NCBI GenBank assembly: GCA_032768795.1
Contig: CP136490.1
Location: forward strand, 868,001-932,000
Origin: Tremella fuciformis
Lineage: Eukaryota; Basidiomycota; Tremellomycetes; Tremellales; Tremellaceae
DNA: 64,000 nucleotides
Reading direction: 5' to 3'
Every line of letters starts with the position of its first letter. Within the stretch, counting starts at the first letter, position 1. Made by a program: the position numbers and the translations under genes. The notes below the pieces were generated by a model that saw nothing but the letters and a program-made list of their open reading frames with translations, did no database searches and was not told the DNA's origin. Shown one piece after another: positions 54,074 through 64,000 of the stretch.

Positions 54074-55458
54074 ATGGGAAGCAAGAGGGCAGCCCAGGAG
54101 GCCGTGCAGGCGCTCACACCGCGCAAGTCGTCCCGCGCAGCTGCAGCTGCCGCCAAGTACCAGCCGCCTCCTCCGGCCCAGTCTCCCACCGCAGCTCCTG
54201 CACCCCCTGCCCCAAAGAGACGCAAGACGGCCTCCAAGGGGTCATATGAGCCCTCGCTGCTTCCGCCCACACTGTCGTTTGACCTTGACCATGCGATCGC
54301 CCATCTGTCAGCGGCCGACCCGCGCTTCGGCGGGATGTTCAAGCACATCTACTGCAAGCCGTTCACCCCGCCCCTCGAGGCCATCGACCCCTTCCGGACC
54401 CTTGTGACCAGTATCATCGGTCAGCAGGTCAGCTGGATGGCTGCGCGGGCCATCAATAATCGCTTCAAAGCCCTCTTTGGATTCTCCGAGACGGACACGG
54501 GGTTTCCGAGCCCCGCGCAGGTCGCAGGGAGTGAGGTGCCAGTGCTGAAAGGAGCTGGACTCAGCACGCGCAAGGCCGAGTATGGTGCGTCTCCTCCCGG
54601 AAAATCCTTCTTGCGTTTAGCTGATGGTAGTCATCTCCCTCGCCGAGCACTTCTTGTCTGGGGCATTGTCGACAGAGCTCTTGCGAGACGGTACAGACGA
54701 AGAGATCAGCGCTGCGCTCATTGCCGTGCGCGGCATCGGGCGCTGGACCGTCGACATGTTCGAGATGTTCTCTCTGCGCCGCCCGAACGTGCTGGCCGTC
54801 GGCGACCTCGGCGTGCAGAAAGGTCTACTGCGATGGGTCCTGGCTGCCCACGATGCGTTACCGAAAAAGAAGGGCGGAAAGGGTGGCGCGAACGGAAGTC
54901 TGGCGACCATTGACAAAGTGGACGAGGACGGTCAAGGGGAGATCGACACCAGAATTGCAACTCCCCCTCCGCCAGACGATCGGACCACGCATGGAGCACC
55001 ACCCACACCTGTCACTCCGGCGCCGCAGACAAAGGTCAAGCCGGCCGTGCTGCACACACCTGCACCGATCAAATCGGGGTCCGTCCAAGTCCCGCCCACG
55101 CCGCTCACCCCGACCTCCACGCAGGGTTCCACTGGTGCACCGGCCGAGGTGCTCGAGGTGGGGGAGAAGGAGCTGCCCCCGCCTGCACCAGAGGAGCTGC
55201 TCTCCCCGCCCAAGACTGGCTCTTGGGATGCGCACAAGGCCGCACCGCTCCCCGAGGGACTGGGAATTGACGTGCTGAAATCGAGACTGAGCGGAAAGAA
55301 AGTCAAGTGGGTAGCTGCTCGCTCTCTTGAGGCTCCAGCTGATGCATAGGGGTGGAGCCTACCTCACACCTGCAGAGATGGAGGCGCTGACAGACCACTG
55401 GCGGCCGTACCGCTCTCTGGGAGTGTTCTACATGTGGCCTGCCGGGGAGGAGTTTTGA
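54074..55458 (+). CDS. MAG1: DNA-3-methyladenine glycosylase II (AlkA/Mag1)
   Basis: Excises alkylated purines to begin base excision repair. Three exons join in frame to about 430 aa. The N-terminal 55 residues are Ala/Pro-rich with PKRRKTASK, likely nuclear. The HhH-GPD domain follows: IDPFRTLVTSIIGQQVSWMA, FPSPAQVAGSEVPVLKGAGL, TRKAEYVISLAEHFLSG, RGIGRWTVDMFEMFSLRRPN and LAVGDLGVQKG, whose Asp is in the catalytic position. The family's C-terminal helix, LTPAEMEALTDHWRPYRSLG with VFYMWP, is separated from the core by about 140 residues of Pro/Thr-rich low-complexity sequence. The last intron splits Lys at AA|GTGGGT. It is tandem to DPH2. Confidence 0.93.
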
Positions 55459-55752
55459 AGAAGCAAAAATGAGCCACTGCAGCTGGACTGCTGCTGCTTA
55501 TGTATCGGGGTTAAAGGTGCAGTCTGCTGATCGTATAAGTTGTAGAACCCCGTATGCATGCTCTTCTGGCTATATCTGTCGAGTAGAGATGCGAAACCAA
55601 TTCCAGTGCTCTCGTTGGTCAGGTGGAGGGAGGCCGGCTCGTTTCAGGTTTGCCGCCGACCCGTCCAGACATCTCTCAACTTTTTCGTGCTTAGCTCATA
55701 CCCCCCAAAGATCCTACAAACGCGCGAGGCGGAGTCCAGGACCTGCACAGCG

Positions 55753-57646
55753 ATGGCAGTGGCATTCTCCACGCCGGACGAGCACGCCTTCCAGCACACC
55801 GAGCTCGAGGACGTATCTACCGCTGGCCCATCCGCGCAACTGACCGACGCCGACTCGACCGAGTCCGTCGAGCAGGCGTTCGAAGTAGAGCAGACCATCA
55901 AGCTGATTCTCGATGGAGGATCCAAGACTGTCAGCTGCTCGCTTCGTCTTCAGAGGCCACCAGCTGATGTGCAGATCGGCTTGCAGTTCCCCGACGAGCT
56001 CCTCGGCGCCAGCGTCAAGGTCTTTAGAGGCATCCAGAAGGGTATACAGGGGCACGCGCAGGCGTACGTCCTTGCCGACTCGACGTATGGCAGGTGCGTC
56101 TCCATCGCTGCTCCACGACTGCGGAAAGGGCTGAGAAACAGTTGCTGTCCGGACGTTTTGTCGTGTTTGCACCTCCCGGCTGACCTCCTTGTGCACTACG
56201 GCCATGCGTGCTTGACTCCGTGAGAGCCCCGTGTCTGGTAAGCAGACCTGTGAGCTGACGGACAGGACCGATGCGCTGCCTGTGCACTATGTCTTTCCGC
56301 GGAAGAAACTAGATGTGGCTCTTGCCGCTGAGCAGCTCTTCTCTGCTGCTAAGGAGGATATTGGCGAGAAGAAGGGCATGATTGTGATGTGGGACGTGGC
56401 GTACGACTGGCTCGCTGGTCGGTCGACTCAGATGAAATTTACAGCTTTAGCTGACGAGCAGAGGATATCGTTACGGGGTTCACAGAGGCGAGGCCTCTGC
56501 CCGTATCATTTGCGACGATCCAGCGACCGGCGCTGCGGTCGCCAACTGCCCCCGCGACGACTACGAACGGTGACAAGGGGAAAGCACCTGCTTTGCGATC
56601 TATCGACCCTCCGGCCGGTGTGGACAAGGCGGACTGTATCATCTTCTATATTGGCGAGCACGCCAGGAGCATCCTCAACTTGCAGATGACCCATGCTGCT
56701 AACTCTGTTCGTCCATCTTAACTCGTGTAGTCTTGGGCTGATGCTGATGGCCAGATCTACGCCTACGCACCCTCGTCGTCATCCGTCACGCCCGTCCACC
56801 CCACCTCCTCCAAGCTCCTGTCTAAGCGTCTGTACGCAGTGCACCAAGCCATGTCGTCGGATGTCTTCGGCCTCATCGTCTCCAATATCGGCCTCGCCTC
56901 CTCCCGCCCTCTCCTTGAGCAGTTGCGCAAAGACCTCAAGGCCGCGAAGAAGAAGTCGTACACGCTCAGCGTGGGCAGGCTCAACCCTGCCAAGCTCGCC
57001 AACTTTGCCGAGATCGAGTGCTTCGTGTTGATCGGCTGTAACGAGGGCGGCGTCGTGGATTCCAAGGACTTCTTGGCGCCGATCATCACGCCCTGGGAGC
57101 TGCAATTGGCTTTGAGCGGAGCGGAGCATTGGGATCCGAGCAAGTGGACCTTGGACCTAGGGGCCGTGCTGGATGGTGAGTGGACCTCCAACCATGCTGT
57201 CAGATTGTTGATTTGTCAGAGATGCAGCAAAAGGATCAGTCGAACGGCATGGACGGCAGCGAGGCGGAGAAGAGTGACGAGGAGCTCGAGTTCTCGCTCA
57301 TCACCGGCAAGTATCGCACCAAGAAGCAGTTTGACGATCCCTCTAGCGCCCATGGTGGGCAGCACGGCGATGGACAGGTGGTCATGAGAAATCAAGAGTT
57401 CACCCTGACCAAGTTGGAGTCTGCAGGCAGTGAGTGCACCCCCTTTTCCCAATCCCATGTCCCCTGTCCCCATTCTCCCATGCGAGACCGCCGGCTTGGC
57501 AAACTGCAGACTGATCATCGACAGGTCAATTCCTCGCTTCGCGCGAGTTTCGTGGTCTCGAGCCTCGTTACGGTCTGGACGAGCCCGCCGTGCTCGAGCA
57601 AGGGCGCAAAGGCATCGCGAGGGGCTACACAGAAGAAAAGGCCTGA
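55753..57646 (+). CDS. DPH2: Dph2, diphthamide biosynthesis Fe-S protein
   Basis: Dph2 partners with Dph1 in the radical transfer of the 3-amino-3-carboxypropyl group to EF-2. About seven exons join in frame to roughly 530 aa. Seen: AFEVEQTIKLILDGG, VQIGLQFPDELLGASVKVFR, YVLADSTYGSCCPDVLSCLH (intron within, carrying the cluster-region cysteines), LLVHYGHACLTPTDALPVHY with VFPRKKLD, CIIFYIGEHARSILNLQMTH, FGLIVSNIGLASSRPLLEQL, NFAEIECFVLIGCNEGGVVD (third cysteine region) and ITPWELQLAL. The C-terminus EFRGLEPRYGLDEPAVLEQG with RKGIARGYTEEKA fits Dph2. The SCC triplet and the C-terminal extension favour Dph2 over Dph1. The donor after KLILDGGSKT is not fully certain; the frame also reads through. 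Confidence 0.93.
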
Positions 57647-58501
57647 CTGGCGACGGCGACATCGAGCTCGGATGATGCCGAATGCCCAGTGTAGTCCATG
57701 GTGTGCCCACGTCCACTCGAGCGACCATCGACCGGTCTGTGGTCGCCGAAATGGTTGAACCTGCCCACTCGAATTACCCAAATGGGCAAAAAGATGACCC
57801 AATGTCACACTCGGGTCCGGGCGGGGTCGCGTCATATGGTGCATCTTTGGCCTTGGCCATTGAATCCCCCGTATAAAATGTTCGGCTGGCTCGGGGTGTA
57901 AATTCCGCGAGCGAGCGAGCAAGCTATCGAGACTGCCCCGGCGCCGAGCAGAGAGGCCAGAGGAGGGGGAATTAGGCAAAACTACGCAGCTAGAATCACC
58001 CCTCGGCCAGGTTGGTGATCGCGTCAGCGTAAATCACATATACCAGTTCTTCCCCCCTCATTGACCCTCCCTCCCCCCATCTTGCATAACTTATCCATAC
58101 AGCACCGCATCATCCCCTCGCTTCGTTATCTCTGTAGCTATCCAAGTCATCGCCTCTGCAAGCAGCGCTACTCGAGTGACCATCAAAATCAATCCATCAT
58201 CGCACCTCGAATTTCTAGTCGGCCCGGCCAATCCGGCCCGAACCGACTTTGAACCAACTCGTATCGCACTCGGCTTGGTCACCCATCACAGCCTTATCCC
58301 TCGGCCATCCATCGCATTGCTTCTCTTCCTCATCATACATAGTCTCGACACCGTTCGGCCTCTTCTCGGCTTCTTCGATTTTTCAATTCTCTCTCTACCG
58401 CGATCAAAACTTTCCTACGCCGTGGCCGTCTTGTCACAGGCCTGACCGACCTCGGCCGAGTTTTTTTCGACCCTCACTCTCGTTCACGCCCACTCTTCAC
58501 G
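57647..58501. promoter_or_regulatory. Upstream region of the DUF1479 gene
   Basis: About 850 bp. A TATA box TATAAAA lies at 57872-57878, about 625 bp above the next ATG. C/T-rich leader-like DNA runs from 58050 to 58500. If that TATA is used, the 5' UTR is unusually long or contains an unseen intron. No RNA gene is seen. Confidence 0.45.
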
Positions 58502-59822
58502 ATGCCCACTACCAACATGACCAAGACGCGCCGACTGCTGACTTCGCTCGCTTCGGTGCACGTCGCCCACTCTGGGCCAGCCCCGTCCCTCATTCCCCCG
58601 TACGCACATGCCACCTCGCATCAGCCATCAGTAAGACCGACCGAGCCGAGCTCGTCGTTCCGACCCCCATATGCCCACTCGGTCGACAAGGCCAAGGCTA
58701 AGCCGTCGGTAGACAAGATCAAGGCGAGCAAGCGCTTCGTCGTCTTGCCCGACCGAGCGCCGGCGTTCGCCACGGAGCACTGGACAGCTTGGGCCAAGTC
58801 GGTGCTGAGCAATGATGCATCGCGAGCAGAGCTGGAGAGGCTGTGGGTGCAGACCCTCGAGGGGTTGGAGCATGTGCATTCGACAGGCGTAAGTCTGCGA
58901 ACCTCCCACATGCACTGGGACTGAGCAACAGAATCGCGTACCAGAGGTCGCATTCCACTCCCTGTCTGAAGCACTTCGCGGCTCCTCCCTCAAGGCCATC
59001 AGAGCAGCAGGCGTGCTCGTCTTGAGAGACGTCGTCCCCGACTCGGAAGCCATCCAGCATGCCAAGGACATACTTCTCGCCCTTGAACAGCGCGACGACC
59101 AGCCACTCTACTGGCATCAGTCCCTCGTCACTGCACGCTCCAGCCCGTCTCTCCTCAGCGCCACATCCCAGATCATCCGCGCAGTGTCCGACGTGGCCGA
59201 GGACAACATTTACATCCGAGCAGATACCGTCCAGGAAGGCATCAAGTCCAACTCGACCCTCTTGACAGACTTTAGCCACCACTCCAAGCTCTGGACAATC
59301 GACGAGTCGTCCGCGCCGGCCACCTCGATCCAGGCCCACCTGACTCTCTCGCCCACACTGTCATCTGCCTCGCAATACGTGGTGCCATCGGCGCTCTCGG
59401 CCATCTACGCCTCGCTCCGACCGCTCTTCCACCCCGCCCACTCCAAAATCTCCTTCTACTCGCCGGCAGACTACCTCTCCACGTCCAACTGGTCGCTCAT
59501 CGACCCGGCACACATCCCCGCCAGCCCCACAGAGGTGTCCGTTCCCCATCTCGACGGCGTCGCGCTGCCGCAGCTCAACCCCGGCGACCTCGTTGTGCGT
59601 CACTCGGCCACGCCCGTCGAGGGCGAGAGCGACCAGCTGTTCCTGCCCGTCTCGCCGCTTGTCAATACCGCCAAGAACGCCCAGTTTGTCAAGGATCAGC
59701 GGGCGGCGTTTGAAGCTGGTCTCCCGCCGCCCCATGTACAGGGCGGCGTCGCGGCGCTCGAAGACGAGGGTGCCGAGTCGATGATCGCCACGAGCGGCGG
59801 CAAGCGGGCGATGGGGTACTAG
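58502..59822 (+). CDS. DUF1479-family protein, probably lacking the oxygenase active site
   Basis: DUF1479 proteins are 2-oxoglutarate/Fe-oxygenase-like enzymes of poorly known substrates. Two exons give about 420 aa: an N-terminal extension of about 75 residues, then RFVVLPDRAPAFATEHWTAW, NRVPEVAFHSLSEALRGSSL, GVLVLRDVVPDSEAIQHAKD, QPLYWHQSLVTARSSPSLLS, ALSAIYASLRPLFHP, YLSTSNWSLIDP, NPGDLVVRHSATPVEGE, VSPLVNTAKNAQFVKDQRAA and FEAGLPPP. The order and spacing follow the family. However, the stretch that usually reads like GDYVVWHCD-IHAV is GDLVVRHSATPVEGE here. A DGGS-type motif expected earlier is missing near LLTDFSHHSKLWTIDES. It may be a pseudo-enzyme. ATG 58502 opens the frame. Confidence 0.75.
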
Positions 59823-60044
59823 GTTCTAGGGCTCTCATTGTGAATCGAGGTCTCGGTACATTGTAGCAAAATACTTTTTCTTACGGGTTGAGCGGTCAGG
59901 AGTTGTGAACAAAATCAGACATGTGTCTACGTAGAAGCTAGAACCAGCATGATGCGGTAGCTTACATCATGCACTGTGTGGATGATACCAGGTGTTACAT
60001 GCAAAGGTCAAACATGGAAAATGACAGATATTGTTGAAGTTGAT

Positions 60045-62805
60045 CTACGACATGACAAAGCCGCTGCCGCCGCGCAAGATGCGACTGGCGCTCCGCCAGA
60101 ACAGCGCCTCGGCAGCGTCCATCTCGCTCCCCTCAAGGCGCGCAAGCCACGCCTTGAACCTGACCACATCCCCGTCGCGCACGCCCTCGCGGTCCTTCAT
60201 GCGCCGCACGACGCGCTCCACCGCGTCCTTGGCCGCCGTCTTGGTGTCGACGTCGGCGCCCTCGGCCGTGACTGCGCGATGCCACCACACGCGCACGAGC
60301 AGCATGACGGCCCGCTTCCCGGCCTCATCGGCGCGCCACGAGTTGGTGCGCCGGTCGGCGAGCTGCGCCTCGCGCGTCCCCTCGATCAGGAAGGACCAGC
60401 CCACTTCGCGCGCGGCCCAGGTCGCGTACACCTCGGCGGTGACCAGCAGGCTGGTGCGCTTTTCCGCCGCGGCCGCCACGCGCCCCGAGAGCGACGCCAT
60501 GAACAGCGAGACGTAGCCGATCGCAGCGAGCGTCTCGCACTTGAAGCGCGCGAGATGTGCCGCGGGCAGGTCCGAGCCGGACAGCAGGGGCAGGCAGAGC
60601 TTGTACTGCTTGAGGGAGCGCTCGAGCAGGTTCCACGCCTCGTGCGCCAGCTGAGACGACGAGACGAGCCCTTGGGCCGCCTCGTCCGCCGCGAGCGAGA
60701 TGACCGACGCTTTGCGCGTCCAGGCCGAGATGCCGTCGGGGCCCTGCAGCGGCGCGGACATGGACGACATGCGCCGCTGGCGTCCGTTGACGAGCGCGTC
60801 GCCGCTCGTGGGCAGCCAGGAGCCCCGCCGGCCCGTTTGAGGGATGGCGAAGGAGCCGCCACCGAAGCGCGACACTGTGGGCGAGAACGACGTGACGGGC
60901 TGGTCGTCCGGGATCGAGTCGAGTCCCGAGTCTTTGCGCGAGTTCTGGCGAGAGCGAGAGGGTCCGCTTGATGAAGAACCGCTGCTTGAGCCCCCGGATG
61001 ACCGTCGGCGGTCCGTCTCCCCACGCAGGTCTGCCACTGGACCCGCCAAGCCGCTGGCCATGGGAGCCAACGGGATGCTGGGCAGTCGACCTTGCTGCGC
61101 GGTCTCGAAGATGAATTCGGGCGATTGCGTCGTCACGCCTGATCCCTCATCCTCATCCTCCTCCATGATAGCGGGCTCGGCCGTCTCGCTGCGCTCAGAC
61201 AGCTTTCGCGGCCCACTTGATCGCGACGGGCTGTTCATGCTGATACTGCCGCGGCTACTGGTCGTAGCAGCTCCCGTTGATGTCGCAGGCCCGGTGCCAG
61301 CTTTCCGTCTAGGGCGGCGCTTACGCCAGACCAGCCGGAGCAGACTTGCGTACATAAGTTGAGCATCGCCAAACTGCTTGACAGCCTCGTGCGCCAGGGT
61401 GGATGCAGCTGCCGCTTTCGACCCTTTGAGTTTGACAACCCGTTCCCGGCACTCGGTGGCGAGAATCGACATGTCAGCCAACAAAGAGCGAAAGTCATCT
61501 TCGTCAAGATCGCGTCCGAGCACAAATGTGTGGCGCAGACGCTCGAGGGACGACTTGCCCGAGGCGAGTTGAACTCGTGTGATCAGGTTGGCGGAGGAGG
61601 TCGAACCCTTGACGCGAGCCGCGGCTGCAATTGTTGCCATATTGCTCGCTTGATCCAGAGCCTGCTCAGAAAGCTCGACGTGCAAGTCGACAGTGTAGAG
61701 GTCGATCGCCATAGCAGAGACCGAAAGAGCAGCCGTCGAAAGTGCGATGAAAGTCTCGGCCATGCCAGGAGACTGCTCGGTCGCCTCCTCCTTGGACATC
61801 TCGCGCATGCGGTCCATCTTGTCGCCCGCCACGTCCTCCATCACAGCCAAGGACTCTCGCGCCAATTGACCGATGGGACCGTCCCAGATTTTCTGCTCTT
61901 CGTCGGCTGCATCCTCTGTCTCGAGCAGCGTCTGGCTCAACAGAGCGCAGGCCTGCGCGAGGGTCTCACGGACTGAGATGCTGTTCGGGGCGATAGCCGC
62001 GAGGTCACGCAACAGTGAGACGGCTTCACGCAGCGACAAGAGCGAGACTCGAGGGGTCTGGTAGTTTGTAGCGAGCGCGATGAGCAGCTTGGACCGCCCC
62101 AGCATCGCACGCGGGTCGGACGGACGGAATTTGAGCGCTTGTGCGAAGCACTCGTTGGCTCGATTGAGATGATGGTATGCTTTCTCCGTTCCAAGCTTGT
62201 ACGTGGCCGACTTGGTCTCATGCCCAAGTCCACCTATACGTCAGCAGTCGTTCGTACACCGACAGAGCATGCTCGCCTTCCATGCACGCGTCATAATCCT
62301 TGTAGCCCGCCAAAGAGCTCGACCGCCTCGCTGGTGTGTAAGGCTCGTCAAGAGGATCGATCTTGATTTGCGACGACTTCTTCCTCAGGATCTTGGCTGG
62401 CGCAGGAGTGTAGCTGTCCATGGGGTTGGAGCGGACTGCTGTGGGCGACATGAGACCGCCAAGAGGGGACACAGCTCCTGGAGAGATTGGAGGCGTGGAC
62501 AATGCTGAGACGGACAGGTTTGCAGGGTCTACGGGAGGGAATTTGATCTGCATCGGTTTCTGAACCACTTTGGCTGTCTCCATCCCACCACTGGCGCCGC
62601 CTTGGCCGATGGGGAAGGACGAGAACGAGCCATGCTCGGCGACATAGCTTTCTCGGAGCGGAGACGCCCGTGGTTGTGGTGACGGCGATGGTCGAGGAGA
62701 GGGCGTTGCCCTAGGCGATGTGTGTGAGGAGAGTGACTCGGGAGAGGGAGGGGCAGAGAGCGAGTAGTCGGACGCAAACAGCGACCCCGCTGGAGACGTC
62801 GGCAT
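60045..62805 (-). CDS. Helical-repeat (TPR-like) protein of unknown function
   Basis: Not recognised as a named gene. Two exons: 62805 to about 62260 (disordered, Ser/Pro-rich, with SLSAPPSPESLSSHTSPRAT) and about 62215-60045, joined by a short GT-AG intron whose exact ends I place by frame (ALS|TKSATYKL). The total is about 870 aa. The second exon opens with TPR-like helices (AYHHLNRANECFAQALKF, SDPRAMLGRSKLLIALATNY, LREAVSLLRDLAAIAPNSIS, VRETLAQACALLSQTLLET). A long middle low-complexity tract (Ser/Gly/Arg-rich, with GSSSGSSSSGPSRSRQNSRK) follows, then more helices (SSQLAHEAWNLLERSLKQYK, LARFKCETLAAIGYVSLFMA, KRAVMLLVRVWWHRAV). Codon use is strongly G/C-biased in the second half, giving spurious antisense frames. 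Confidence 0.7.
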
Positions 62806-63057
62806 CGCGCTCGTTGTCCCACTGACGAGGTTGTAGACTGAAAGTCGACTGCTGTGGTCAAGAAGATCAAAATGGGGTTCAAGAGCAGGTCAAGACAGAG
62901 CCCGATCCTGATCTCTTGACTGTCTGCTCTCTCTCCTCCGTAGTCTCAAGCCATCGACCCGAGCGCCGGCGCCGTCGTCGTCGAACCGGTTGATAGACTG
63001 AAAACGCTTTTAATCAAGATTGAGGTGGCTTAGCCATTCCCATACATCGGCACCATA

Positions 63058-63544
63058 ATGACGCTTGTGTTCGCGCCTGCGCCTCGCCTCGGTATGTTGG
63101 ACAGCTGTTTTTGCGGCACAGGAGTGAGTTGGCACGTCAGTTGGGTATCGCTCGACCCTGGGAGATCTGCTGCAGATGTCGCTGGTTCAGGGCGACAGAT
63201 TCGTTGTCGATCATCTGCCCCCGCCTGGTTCTCTGATCCTGGGCGATGTAGGAAGGAGTGCATCTACGCTTTGGGCCAAGAGAGAGGACATATTGAAGGT
63301 TAACTACGGTAGTCTAAGGAGAAAAAGAATGAGATGGCTGTCGACGCATCGGGAAAGTGCGAAGGACGTTTCTCCGTCAAATCTGGTAGGCGCACGTTCA
63401 TGGGCCCGAAGTCCAGATGCGCGCCTTCCGGGCCACGTGACCGCCAGACGGGTGCCCCGAGCGCGTGCGGCGACTGAACGAGTGCGATTCAATTCGTGTA
63501 GCACTTGCGACGACTACTGGATGAGAGCAAGTCTGCTCAAATAG
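63058..63544 (+). CDS. Doubtful small gene upstream of ATG5
   Basis: ATG 63058, a GT-AG intron 63092-63140 and an open frame to 63544 give 145 codons. The first 65 residues have plausible composition ([40 protein letters not shown]), the rest is Arg/Ser-rich and unconvincing. I recognise no family. The 3' half overlaps the ATG5 upstream region, including a CACGTG at 63435-63440. It may be a real short protein with a different last exon, or chance. Confidence 0.3.
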
Positions 63545-63594
63545 TGTTCTCACTGGTAGCCAGCCGGTGGTATCTACTCCGCCTCGTCGCCGTC

Positions 63595-64000
63595 ATGGCC
63601 TCGTCAAATCCAGCTCAATCCTCAACTTCGCTTTTTCGTCAGTTGTCCTGGAAGTCGACGGTCGCATTGGACATACGACTGGCAGATGGAGAGCCAGGGG
63701 CAGGCTCGGGCGTCGACCGCTACTATGTCAGTCATTACATTTTTGTCATCTCAGTCGCTCTTGAGACATGACTGGCCTCCCAGATTGAGAACTGAGCATT
63801 GACATGCAGATGCACGCGCCCCGGTACACCTACCTCCCCTTGCTCATCCCGGAGATCCGAGAGAACCTGCTGGAGCTGGCGCTTGATGAGGAGCAATTAG
63901 CAGCCACGGATGAGAAAGACTGGTGGTTCGAAGAAGAGCCGTCCGAAGGGGTGCTCGCCGGTCAAGGGGCGTGTCGGTGGTAAGTCTTCTGCAATCCTGT
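63595..64000 (+). CDS. ATG5: Atg5, autophagy conjugation protein (5' part)
   Basis: Atg5 is joined to Atg12 and, with Atg16, acts as the E3 for Atg8 lipidation. Exon 1 is 63595-63726 ([41 protein letters not shown]). After an intron, exon 2 is 63810-63979: [51 protein letters not shown]. This fits the N-terminal UblA domain of Atg5: the W-x-S/G-strand, the [10 protein letters not shown] element and the DxWF motif ahead of the expected LKWHYP. The second donor (TG|GTAAGT) splits the Trp codon, and the rest lies past the window edge. Family assignment rests on the N-terminal third only. Confidence 0.82.

Noticed and set aside
60386..61024. 212-codon Arg/Ser-rich minus frame
   Set aside because: Frame-shifted shadow of the helical-repeat gene on the same strand.
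1..64000. Biosynthetic cluster or mobile-element island
   Set aside because: Neighbouring genes are unrelated housekeeping functions on alternating strands; no transposase, reverse transcriptase, terminal repeats or cluster-type enzymes are seen.

Overview
This is nuclear DNA from a basidiomycete fungus, most likely a Tremellomycete yeast close to Cryptococcus. Genes are dense and intron-rich. Introns are mostly 40-60 nt, with GT-AG ends and a CTGAC/CTAAC-like branch site just before the acceptor, so exon joins had to be worked out by hand from reading frame and protein family. The gene set is a eukaryotic housekeeping set plus fungal specialities (Crz1, an ENA-type Na+-ATPase, alpha-arrestin, Rad7, an external NADH dehydrogenase). 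I saw no transposon, CRISPR array, bacterial operon or virus-like gene.

Layout. 0-5 kb: PRP6 (-, cut by the window edge), CFD1 (+) and a single-pass Ser/Thr-rich membrane protein (+). 5-14 kb: a 2.1-kb stretch without genes, the calcineurin-responsive factor CRZ1 (+), and a 1,129-residue chromodomain protein (-) with about 30 decapeptide repeats. 14-26 kb: GLN4 (+), ASF1 (-), TRM1 (+), EFL1/RIA1 (-) and SGT1 (+). 27-35 kb: an arrestin (+), MRPL23 (-), a small proline-rich protein (+), a disordered protein (-) and SSS1 (+). 35-46 kb: a SulP sulfate permease (-), histone H1 (-), a lone divergent 5S rRNA-like gene (+) and ENA1 (-). 46-60 kb: RAD7 (-), CDC8 (+), DPP1/LPP1 (-), NDE1 (+), MAG1 (+), DPH2 (+) and a DUF1479 protein (+). 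60-64 kb: a helical-repeat protein (-), a doubtful small gene and the 5' part of ATG5 (+).

The genes do not form one pathway. They group loosely: translation and RNA (GLN4, TRM1, EFL1, MRPL23, DPH2, PRP6), chromatin (ASF1, H1, chromodomain protein), genome maintenance (RAD7, MAG1, CDC8), and ion or membrane homeostasis (CRZ1, ENA1, SulP, SSS1, DPP1). CRZ1 and ENA1 are a regulator and its known target in other fungi, here about 35 kb apart. Several neighbours are divergent with short shared upstream regions (ASF1/TRM1, EFL1/SGT1, MRPL23/31142 gene, RAD7/CDC8).

Most unusual items: the decapeptide-repeat chromodomain protein; an ASF1 gene whose start codon ends one exon and is followed by a 6-nt micro-exon; two GC-AG introns; two very long introns (CRZ1, H1) among about 45-nt ones; a dispersed, shortened 5S rRNA gene; and a DUF1479 protein that seems to have lost its metal-binding positions.
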